From: Burkholderia stagnalis | GTDB lineage: Bacteria; Pseudomonadota; Gammaproteobacteria; Burkholderiales; Burkholderiaceae | Assembly: GCF_902830275.1 (NCBI RefSeq) | Contig: NZ_CADESW010000021.1 | Span: 79,491-143,490 of the forward strand | Reading direction: 5' to 3' | DNA length: 64,000 bases | Part shown: in pieces, positions 53,286 through 61,250 of the stretch | How the letters are laid out: each line of letters opens with the position of its first letter | Position numbering within the stretch: position 1 is the stretch's first letter | The notes under the pieces: model-generated | What the model was told of the DNA's origin: nothing | The model's database searches: none | What the model saw: the letters and a program-made list of their open reading frames with translations, nothing else | Made by a program: the position numbers and the translations under genes

Positions 53286-54833
53286 GTGAAGTTCGAGTTT
53301 GGAGACTACGTGATCGACCCGGAACGCCGGGAGCTTTCGCATCGCGCGAAAGTCGTACCTGTCGGGCCGCAAGTCTTCGATCTGCTCCTGCATCTTGTCA
53401 GGAACCGTGACCGTGTCGTCAGCAAGGACGACCTGCTGCAGGCGGTATGGCACGGCCGAATCGTGTCGGAATCGACGATCACCAGTCACATCAATGCGGT
53501 CCGCAAGGCCATCGGCGACACCGGCGGGGAACAGCGCTTGGTCAGGACTGTCGCCCGCAAGGGTTTCCGCTTCGTCGGCGAGATCGGCGAACACATCTCC
53601 AGAGAATTGAGGGAGCCCCCGTCCACGCCCCTCCTTCCGGGTAAACCCTCCATTACCGTATTGCCCTTCCAGAACCTGAGCGGCGATCCCGAGCAGGAGT
53701 ATTTCGCCGACGGCGTGGTGGAGGACATCATCGCTGCGCTATCGCGCATACGCTGGCTGTTCGTCATCGCGAGCGACTCGAGCTTCACCTACAAGGGCCG
53801 CGCAGTCGAGGTGAAGGACGTCGGCCGCGAGCTTGGCGTGCGCTACGTGCTGGAAGGTAGCGTGCGCAAGACTGGCAACAAGGTGCGCATCACGGGGCAG
53901 CTCATCGATGCCAGGATCGGGGCACATCTCTGGGCGGAGCGCTTCGAAGGCACGCTGGACGACATCTTCGAACTGCAGGACCAGGTTGCGGAAAGCGTCG
54001 TCGGCGCCATCGCGCCGCAGCTCGAGCGGGCGGAAATCGAGCGTGCCAAGCGCAAGCCGACGGAGAACCTGTGCGCCTACGACTATTACCTTCGCGGCGC
54101 CGCGCACTTGCACAGCGGAACGCGCGAATCGATCGAGGCGGCGCTGCCCTTGTTCTACAAGGCCACCGAGCTCGATCCGGATTTCGCATCGGCCTATGGC
54201 ATGGCGGCCTGGTGTTATTTCTGGCGCAAGATGAATGGCTGGATGACCGATCCGCCCCGGGAGATTGCCGAGGGCACTCGCCTGGCGCGACTGGCGGTGG
54301 AGCTTGGCCGGGACGATGCTGTGGCGCTCACGAGAGGAGCTCATGCACTCGGGCATCTCACCGGCGACCTCGACGGCGGTATCGCGCTGTTCGACAGAGC
54401 TTTGCTGCTCAATCCGAACCACGCCCCTGCATGGTCCCTGTGTGGGTGCCTGTACGCTTGTCGCGGTGAAACAGACGTTGCGATCAAGTATTTGACGCGT
54501 GCCATTCGCTTGAGTCCATTGGACCCGGAAATGTTCAGGATGCAGGCTGGGATGGCACTGGCACATTTCTTTGCAGGACGCTTCGACTCCGCTTCGGATT
54601 GGGCCGAAAGGGCCAAATGGAATCTACCGAGTTTCCTTGCCCCGGTCGGCGTTCTGGCGGCGAGTCATGCGCGCGCTGGACGCATGGACAAAGCGAAGGA
54701 GGCAATGCAGCGCCTGCGCACGCTCGATCCGTCACTCCGCGTTTCCAATCTCAAGGACTGGCTTCCGATCGGTCGCCCAGAGGACTTGACCCAGTTTGCG
54801 GAGGGGCTGCGGCTGGCCGGATTGCCCGAGTGA
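53286..54833 (+). CDS. Winged-helix regulator with TPR region (CadC/adenylate-cyclase-associated type)
   Basis: A 515-residue protein starting at GTG 53286 (V/M-K-F-E-F-G-D-Y-V-I-D-P). Residues 1-105 are an OmpR/ToxR-type winged helix (FGDYVIDPERRELSHRAKVV; VRTVARKGFRFVGE). Residues ~120-250 form the TolB/FlgO-like module typical of this family (SITVLPFQNLSGDPEQEYFA; DGVVEDIIAALSRI; VRYVLEGSVRKTGNKVRITG). Residues ~270-500 are TPR-like helices (ATELDPDFASAYGMAAWCYF; AIRLSPLDPEMFRMQAGMAL). No membrane helix is apparent, unlike CadC. It probably regulates the divergent SDR-LysR gene; that is inference. Confidence 0.88.
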   Translation: MKFEFGDYVIDPERRELSHRAKVVPVGPQVFDLLLHLVRNRDRVVSKDDLLQAVWHGRIVSESTITSHINAVRKAIGDTGGEQRLVRTVARKGFRFVGEIGEHISRELREPPSTPLLPGKPSITVLPFQNLSGDPEQEYFADGVVEDIIAALSRIRWLFVIASDSSFTYKGRAVEVKDVGRELGVRYVLEGSVRKTGNKVRITGQLIDARIGAHLWAERFEGTLDDIFELQDQVAESVVGAIAPQLERAEIERAKRKPTENLCAYDYYLRGAAHLHSGTRESIEAALPLFYKATELDPDFASAYGMAAWCYFWRKMNGWMTDPPREIAEGTRLARLAVELGRDDAVALTRGAHALGHLTGDLDGGIALFDRALLLNPNHAPAWSLCGCLYACRGETDVAIKYLTRAIRLSPLDPEMFRMQAGMALAHFFAGRFDSASDWAERAKWNLPSFLAPVGVLAASHARAGRMDKAKEAMQRLRTLDPSLRVSNLKDWLPIGRPEDLTQFAEGLRLAGLPE

Positions 54834-55898
54834 CTACGGCACGATTGCTCCTCGTCGATGGCGCATACCGTGCCGAGCAGAGCGTGCTCTCGAACGGCCG
54901 CACCGATCGCATGGATGAGACCGGGAAGGCCTACCCTGTCGAGCGGTGTGCCGCCTGGTGCGACCGGTGCTGCGATCATGCAGACCCATGGATGAGCGTC
55001 GGATCGGATCGATGCCTTTCGACCCGCGAGCCACCGCCAGGCCGCGGGTGTCCATGCCTGACTTGTTAACGGCCATTCGCAGCATGCAGCGCAATGTCGC
55101 CAACTGGCCGAGAGCCGTCGGATGCGGTCACGGCCCCCGCTTGTCATCGAGCCCGGCGCGGGCCGCCGCGATCGACTGGTGCAGCTTCGCTTGCAGCGCC
55201 TCACACGGTGGCAGCACGGTCAGGTACTCGGCAACGTGGATACCGCTTTTGATGTGGCGAATGTCGGTCAGCAGGGACGCGGTGAGCCGTTCGGTCATCT
55301 TGTCGGAAGTCGGGGAAATCGGTCGCCGACACGCAGCGCCCGGCAGCGGCCACGTTGCCGGAATCTCGGCGGCGGCGGGACCCTCACCGGCGCACCGCGA
55401 ATTCTCTCCGCGCTGCGGAGAGAAGTCAGCCCCCGTCGCTCCCAGCACTATCACTCACTGACTTCGGCGCGCTCGCGCCCGATCACTTCGGTGCCAGCTA
55501 TGCCGGAACTCGAGACGCGGCGGGCCGCCGCCCGCGCGTGAACGGGGGCACGCGACGATCGTTCACATCTGAGGCGGCCTCGCGGAGAGGCGGCGCAGGC
55601 AGGACGTCGGCGGCGCCGTCAGCGGATCCCGCCGGCCGGCGATTTAGTCGTTTGAGCGGCCCCATGCGGGTACTCGGCGAGAATGTCCAGAAATGAAGGG
55701 GAACATAGCCCTCACTATGTTCCCCTTCACATCTCGCGATCGAGTGCTGCGACCTCGACGAGGAGGTATGCCCTCCCGGAGATCCCTCGCCGTCCCAGGA
55801 TTCGATGAGCCCCGGTCGCGTGTTGATACGTATCAACACCAGCGCAAAATAGACCCGTAACCACTTGAATTTATTTTGTTATTTATAAAACACGAACT
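54834..55898. other. About 1 kb with no convincing gene
   Basis: Frames here are short and lack ribosome binding sites. The best candidate is a 56-codon minus-strand frame at 55298-55128 (MTERLTASLLTDIRHIKSGI, then HVAEYLTVLPPCEALQAKLH), which could be a small protein or the remains of a larger one. A 36-bp perfect inverted repeat lies at 55694-55729. The region looks like part of the same decayed segment that begins at 44.4 kb. Confidence 0.45.
55694..55729. repeat. Perfect 15-bp inverted repeat with 6-nt loop
   Basis: TGAAGGGGAACATAG (55694-55708) and CTATGTTCCCCTTCA (55715-55729) are exact reverse complements. No gene end is adjacent and no T-run follows. It could be a terminator, an operator or the scar of a mobile element. 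Confidence 0.8.
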
Positions 55899-56993
55899 TC
55901 ACACATCCGGATCCGGAATCCGCGCCGACTGAATCACGACCAGCGTATCCCCCGCCTCGATCCGGCACGGCGGATCCTCGTAGAACGAGTGAATCTTCCC
56001 GCCCCTATCGAGCCCGACGACGATCGCGCCCGGCACGACGTTCGTCATGCAGCCGATCTCGTGCTTCATCGCCGGCCGCTCGACCAGCGTCGCGCGGCCG
56101 CGGGTCGACAGCATGTCGTTGACGAACGGCACGATGTAGCGGCTGTGCACCGCATCGGCGAGCAGCAGCGCGCCGATCTTCGTCGACGACACGATCACGT
56201 CCGCGCCCGCCTGGCGCAATTGCCGCTGATACAGGTTCTCCTGGATGCGCACGACGATCTTCGTGTCGGGCGCGATGCTGCGCACCGACAGCGTCAGCAG
56301 GATCGCGGTCGGATCGTCGGTCACCGAGATGATCACCGCCTTCGCGGCGCGCACCTGCGCCTGCTGCAGCAGGTCCTCGTGCGCGGGGTCGCCGAGCAGC
56401 CCGGTCACGCCGAGCGACGTCGCGGCCTCGAGCGCCTGCTGCTGCGCGTCGATCACGATCACCGTCGCCGGATCGACGCCGCTTTCGAGCAGCTCGCGCA
56501 CGGCGATCGAGCCGGACAGGCCGTAGCCGCACACGACGATGTGATCGGTCAGTTGTTTTTGCAGGCGTTTCATGCGGAATTCCTCGACAACGCGCTGGAT
56601 CACGAACTGATACGCCGTGCCCAGGAAGATGAACCAGATGCCGATGCGGATCGGCACGATGAAGAATGCATCGATCAGCCGCGCCCGCGCGGTGACCGGC
56701 ACGATGTCGCCGTAGCCGACCGTCGCGACCGTGACCATCGTGAAATAGACGAGATCGGCGATGCCCATCGGCGTGCTCTTCGTCGAATCGCGCAGGCCGT
56801 CGCGATCGAGATACAGCACGAGGAACGCGAGCGCGCACAGGAACACGACGAGGGCGAGGCGGAACAGCAGCGTGCGATGCGGCGACGTCGCGGGGCGCGT
56901 GAACAGCGTGCGCGCGCGCGGCGCCTGCCACGGGTTGCGGGCGCGCCGGAGGCGAGAGCGCAACGACCGGCGCTGGGCGGATGGCGAAGCCAA
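55899..56993 (-). CDS. Potassium channel protein with TrkA-N (RCK) domain
   Basis: A 364-residue protein. An N-terminal membrane helix (LLFRLALVVFLCALAFLVLY) and a second helix flank a pore loop with selectivity filter TVATVGYGDIVP (GYGD). A cytoplasmic TrkA-N/RCK domain follows (HIVVCGYGLSGSIAVRELLE, Rossmann G-x-G-x-x-G), then a TrkA-C-like end. It should be a ligand-gated K+ channel. I chose a TTG start at 56993 because AGGAG lies eight bases upstream and no ATG exists before the pore; a GTG at 57080 lacks a ribosome binding site. Confidence 0.88.
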   Translation of the reverse strand: MASPSAQRRSLRSRLRRARNPWQAPRARTLFTRPATSPHRTLLFRLALVVFLCALAFLVLYLDRDGLRDSTKSTPMGIADLVYFTMVTVATVGYGDIVPVTARARLIDAFFIVPIRIGIWFIFLGTAYQFVIQRVVEEFRMKRLQKQLTDHIVVCGYGLSGSIAVRELLESGVDPATVIVIDAQQQALEAATSLGVTGLLGDPAHEDLLQQAQVRAAKAVIISVTDDPTAILLTLSVRSIAPDTKIVVRIQENLYQRQLRQAGADVIVSSTKIGALLLADAVHSRYIVPFVNDMLSTRGRATLVERPAMKHEIGCMTNVVPGAIVVGLDRGGKIHSFYEDPPCRIEAGDTLVVIQSARIPDPDV

Positions 56994-57556
56994 CGGGCAA
57001 TCTCCTGATGGATAAGGGGTCGATTCTACGATGGGCGGGCGCGCCTGCGGCAAGCCTGCCGGCCCCCCGGCCTTACCCACGTTGCATCGGCGATACGTCG
57101 CGACACCCCGGACGTTTCAGCGCTGAAACATTTCTCGAGGCCGGGCCCAGCGCCCCGCTTGCGCCACGGCGACGGTTCGCCACCGCCCTGCTGCCCTGCC
57201 ATCTTGATCCGCGCACGAGAGCGTAAGCGCCGCCGCGCATCGCGCCGCGCACGTCCGCAACGCCCCCCGAATCAATTCGTATCAGAGCCGAAACAAAATC
57301 GCCATTCGCGCCGGCCGGCCGGCTCGCGCAAGCACGCATCGCCATGCTGCGCGCGCCCGCCGCCGCATCTGGCCCGCTACTTGCTATTGCTCCGACGTAA
57401 GGCAGTAGTCGACAAGCAGTCGCACCAAGCGACGGACATCGAACGAACAACATCGGGGTAGCGCATGAGCAAGACAAAGCGCTTGACGGCGGGGATATCC
57501 GCGCCGGGGGGACTGCCGCACCAGTCCGACCGTCACCTGCGTGGCGGCGTACTGTA
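56994..57556. other. Intergenic region upstream of the type I secretion genes
   Basis: About 560 bp between divergent transcription units. It is GC-rich with no ORF that has a ribosome binding site. It must carry the promoter of the secretion operon and that of the K+ channel. No operator was identified. Confidence 0.45.
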
Positions 57557-59749
57557 ATGCACGCCGCCACGACGGAAGCCGCGGCGGGTGCGGCAGGCGC
57601 GCGTGCATGGGAGCTGCCCCACGGATCGGGCATCGAGGACGATCCGCTGCTGGGCTGCCTGCTCGTGCTGACGCGGCTGTTCGACCGGCCCGTGGGCGCC
57701 GACGCGCTCGTGGCCGGCCTGCCGCTGGCCGGCCAGCGCCTGACGCCGGCGCTGTTCATCCGGGCAGCGGCGCGCGCGGGCCTTTCCGCCAAACTGGCCC
57801 GGCGCGCGCTCGACGACATCCCGGACGCGGTCTTGCCCGTCGTGCTGCTGCTGAACGACGGGCAGGCATGCGTGCTGGTTCGCAGAAACGCGTCCGGCAC
57901 CGTGCAGGTGATCCTTCCCGAAACCGGCTGCGGCGAGGCAGCGCTCGCCCCGGCCGAGCTCGCGCAACGCCATGCCGGCCTCGTGCTGTTCGCGCGCCCC
58001 GCCCACCGGTTCGACGCGCGCGACGCGGAAAGCGCCGTGCCGCGCCCGCGCAACTGGTTCTGGGGCGTGGTCGCGCAGTCGTGGCCGATCTACGCGGAAG
58101 TGATGCTCGCGTCGATGCTGGTCAACCTGTTCGCGCTGGCCATGCCGCTGTTCACGATGAACGTCTACGACCGGGTCGTGCCGAACCACGCGCTCGAGAC
58201 GTTGTGGGCGCTGGCGGCCGGCATCGTGCTCGTGATCGTGTTCGACGTGGTGATGCGCACGTTGCGCGGCTATTTCATCGACATGGCCGGCAAGAAGATC
58301 GACGTGATCCTGTCCGCCAACCTGTTCGAAAAAGTGCTCGGCATCCGGATGGCCGCGCGCCCGCCGTCGGTCGGCGGATTCGCGTCGCAGATCCAGGAAT
58401 TCGAAGCGGTGCGCGATTTCCTCACGTCGGCCACCGCGGCGGCGCTGATCGACCTGCCGTTTTCGATCGTGTTCATCGCGGCGATGTTCTGGGTCGGCGG
58501 CGGGCTCGGCTGGCTGCCGCTGATGGCGCTGCCGCTCGTGATCGGCGCGGGCGTCGCCGTGCAGGGGCCGCTCGCACGGGCCGTGCAGGCCAGCCAGCGC
58601 CACGCGAGCCAGCGGCAGGCGCTGCTGATCGAAACGCTGGTCGGCCTCGAAACGATCAAGGTCAACGGCGCGGAAGGGCCGATGCAGGCCCGCTGGGAGC
58701 AGTTGCTGGGCGAAATCGCGCGGCTCGGGCTCAAGTCGCGCCTGCTGTCGGGATGCGCGGTCAATTTCGCGATGTTCTCCCAACAGGCGGCCTATCTCGC
58801 CGTGGTGCTGTGCGGCGTCTACATGATTGGCGACGACCGGCTCACGACCGGCGGCCTGATCGCCTGCACGACCCTGACGGGCCGCGCGCTGGCGCCGATG
58901 GGCCAGGTGGCGTCGCTACTGACCCGCTACCACCAGTCCCGCAGCGCGCTGGCGTCGATCAGCGGCGTGATGAACCTGCCCGGCGAGCGCCCGGCCGACC
59001 AGCGCTTCGTGCACCGGCCGGCACTGCGCGGCGAGATCGAATTCCGGAACGTCGGCTTCGCGTACCCGGGCCAGAGCGGCACGTCGCTCGACGGCGTGTC
59101 GTTCCGCATCGCCGCGGGCGAGCGCGTCGGCATCATCGGACGCGTCGGCTCGGGCAAGACCACGATCGAAAAACTCATCCTGGGGCTCTATCCGCCCGCT
59201 TCCGGCAACGTGCTGATCGACGGCATCGAGCTGCGCCAGTACGATCCCGCCGCGCTGCGGCGCGGGATCGGCCACGTGCCGCAGGACGTGATGCTGTTCA
59301 ACGGCACCGTGCGGGACAACATCGTGCTGGGCGCGCCCGGCGTGGACGACGACGCCGTGCTGCGCGCCGCGCAGGTCGCCGGGGTCGCCGACTTCGTCAA
59401 CCGCTTGCCGAACGGCTTCGATCTCGCCGTCGGCGAGCGCGGCGAAGCGTTGTCCGGCGGACAGCGTCAAGCGGTCGCGATCGCCCGCGCGATGTTGCTG
59501 TCGCCGCAGGTGCTGTTGCTCGACGAGCCCAGCAGCGCGATGGACAACCGGTCCGAGGAACTGTTCAAGGCGCGGCTCGCGGCCCGCCTCGAGGGCCGCA
59601 CGCTGCTGCTCGTCACGCATCGCCCGTCGCTGCTCACGCTCGTCGACCGCCTGATCGTGATGGATCAGGGCCGCGTCGTCGCCGACGGCCCGAAGGACCA
59701 GGTCCTGGCCGCGCTTGCAGGGAGGACGCTCCATGTCGCTGCTGGCTGA
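57557..59749 (+). CDS. Type I secretion ABC transporter with C39-like domain (LapB/HlyB type)
   Basis: A 730-residue permease-ATPase. Residues ~25-150 are a C39-peptidase-like domain (DPLLGCLLVLTRLFDRPVGA; LTPALFIRAAARAGLSAKLA) without the His/Asp catalytic arrangement, as in RTX adhesin exporters. The membrane domain spans ~170-460 (WPIYAEVMLASMLVNLFALA). The ATPase has Walker A GRVGSGKTT, signature ALSGGQRQAVAIARAM, Walker B VLLLDEPSSAMD and switch His in LVTHRPS. It exports the substrate directly from cytoplasm to outside with the HlyD partner, whose gene overlaps its 3' end by 17 bp. The outer-membrane TolC-like component is not in the window. Confidence 0.93.
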   Translation: MHAATTEAAAGAAGARAWELPHGSGIEDDPLLGCLLVLTRLFDRPVGADALVAGLPLAGQRLTPALFIRAAARAGLSAKLARRALDDIPDAVLPVVLLLNDGQACVLVRRNASGTVQVILPETGCGEAALAPAELAQRHAGLVLFARPAHRFDARDAESAVPRPRNWFWGVVAQSWPIYAEVMLASMLVNLFALAMPLFTMNVYDRVVPNHALETLWALAAGIVLVIVFDVVMRTLRGYFIDMAGKKIDVILSANLFEKVLGIRMAARPPSVGGFASQIQEFEAVRDFLTSATAAALIDLPFSIVFIAAMFWVGGGLGWLPLMALPLVIGAGVAVQGPLARAVQASQRHASQRQALLIETLVGLETIKVNGAEGPMQARWEQLLGEIARLGLKSRLLSGCAVNFAMFSQQAAYLAVVLCGVYMIGDDRLTTGGLIACTTLTGRALAPMGQVASLLTRYHQSRSALASISGVMNLPGERPADQRFVHRPALRGEIEFRNVGFAYPGQSGTSLDGVSFRIAAGERVGIIGRVGSGKTTIEKLILGLYPPASGNVLIDGIELRQYDPAALRRGIGHVPQDVMLFNGTVRDNIVLGAPGVDDDAVLRAAQVAGVADFVNRLPNGFDLAVGERGEALSGGQRQAVAIARAMLLSPQVLLLDEPSSAMDNRSEELFKARLAARLEGRTLLLVTHRPSLLTLVDRLIVMDQGRVVADGPKDQVLAALAGRTLHVAAG

Positions 59750-61157
59750 ACCCGACGGCGCGGATACGCCGACGATGAACCGCGCCGCGGCGCTCAAGGC
59801 GCTGGCCGCGCGGATCGGCGCAGCCCTCAGGCCGCGCGCCGACGATACGGCGTTCATGCGCGAGCGCTGCGCGGCGGCAATGGAAGGGCCGCGCTATTTC
59901 AGCCACTGGATACTCTGGGCGACGCTCGCCTTCTTCGTCATCGCCCTCGCCTGGGCCGCATTCGCCGAAGTGGACGAAGTGACCGTCGGCGAAGGCAAGG
60001 TGATCCCGTCCAGCCGGGTGCAGGTGGTGCAGAACCTCGAGGGCGGCATCGTCTCCGAGATCATGGTGCGCGTGGGACAGGTCGTGCAGAAAGGCCAGCC
60101 GCTGATGCGCATCGACGATACGCGCTTCACGTCGTCGTACAAGGAAGGACAGGCGAAGGATGCCGCGCTGCTTGCCCGGATCGCGCGCCTCACCGCCGAG
60201 GCGAACGGCACCGCGTTCGTCGCGCCCGATCGGCTGGCGCAGACGAGCCCCGGCCTGCTCGACGAGGAGCGCTCGCTGTTCGAATCGCGCCAGCGCGAAT
60301 TGCAGGCCAATCTGGACGTGCTCAGGCAACAGGCCGAACAACATCGCCAGGAGCTCGCGGAGAAACGTTCGCGCCAGGCGCAGCTTCAGCATAGCTATGG
60401 CCTCGTCGCAAAGGAGCTGGCGCTGACGAGCCCGCTCGTGCAGAAAGGCGCGGTATCCGATGTCGAAGTCCTGCGGCTCGAACGGCAGGCCAACGACATG
60501 AAAGGCGACCTCGACGCGACGCGGCTGGCGATGCCGCGGCTGGAAGCCGCCTATCGCGAAGCGCGCCAGAAGATCGACGAAACGACCGCGCACTTCCGCG
60601 CCGACGCGATGAAGGAGCTGAACCAGGCGCGCGCCGAACAGTCCGCGCTGAGCGCGGCCAATGTGGCGCTCGAGGATCGCGTCACGCGCACGCTGGTGCG
60701 CGCGCCGCTGAAGGGCATGGTCAAGCAGATCAAGATCAACACCGTCGGCGGCGTGATCCAGCCGGGGATGGACCTGCTGGAGATCGTGCCGCTGGACGAC
60801 ACGCTGCTGATCGAAGCGCGCGTGCGGCCGGCGGACATCGCGTTCCTGCATCCGGGGCAGGACGCGACGGTCAAGCTCTCCGCGTACGACTTTTCCATCT
60901 ACGGCGGCTTTCCGGCCGTCGTCGAGGACATCAGCGCCGACACGATCGTGCCCGACCGCCCCGGCGAGAAACCCGACAGCTACTACCGCGTTCTGGTGCG
61001 CACCCGGCAGAACAAGCCGAGCGGCCGCAGCCAGCCGGTCGCGATCGTGCCGGGCATGATCGCGACGGTCGACATCCGGACCGGCCGCCGGACCGTATTG
61101 CATTACCTGCTCAAGCCCGTCATCAAGACCAAGGACATGGCGTTGCGCGAGCGCTGA
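59733..61157 (+). CDS. Type I secretion membrane-fusion protein (HlyD/LapC family)
   Basis: A 474-residue periplasmic adaptor anchored by one membrane helix (WILWATLAFFVIALAWAAFA, ~residues 58-78). A lipoyl/barrel-sandwich half follows (VIPSSRVQVVQNLEGGIVSE; RVGQVVQKGQPLMRIDDT), then a long helical hairpin (~150-330), the second half (RAPLKGMVKQIKINTVGGVI; DLLEIVPLDD) and the HlyD beta-barrel (PGQDATVKLSAYDFSIYGGF). The ATG at 59733 follows GGGAGG within the end of the transporter gene, showing translational coupling. It bridges the ABC transporter to an outer-membrane channel. Confidence 0.94.
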   Translation: MSLLAEPDGADTPTMNRAAALKALAARIGAALRPRADDTAFMRERCAAAMEGPRYFSHWILWATLAFFVIALAWAAFAEVDEVTVGEGKVIPSSRVQVVQNLEGGIVSEIMVRVGQVVQKGQPLMRIDDTRFTSSYKEGQAKDAALLARIARLTAEANGTAFVAPDRLAQTSPGLLDEERSLFESRQRELQANLDVLRQQAEQHRQELAEKRSRQAQLQHSYGLVAKELALTSPLVQKGAVSDVEVLRLERQANDMKGDLDATRLAMPRLEAAYREARQKIDETTAHFRADAMKELNQARAEQSALSAANVALEDRVTRTLVRAPLKGMVKQIKINTVGGVIQPGMDLLEIVPLDDTLLIEARVRPADIAFLHPGQDATVKLSAYDFSIYGGFPAVVEDISADTIVPDRPGEKPDSYYRVLVRTRQNKPSGRSQPVAIVPGMIATVDIRTGRRTVLHYLLKPVIKTKDMALRER

Positions 61158-61250
61158 CACGACGATCGATTTGCAGATCCGCGGGCGAGCGTCGCATCGG
61201 GCGGCGGAACGCCTGCATCAATACACATTGGACAGGACGGGGAGCACGAC

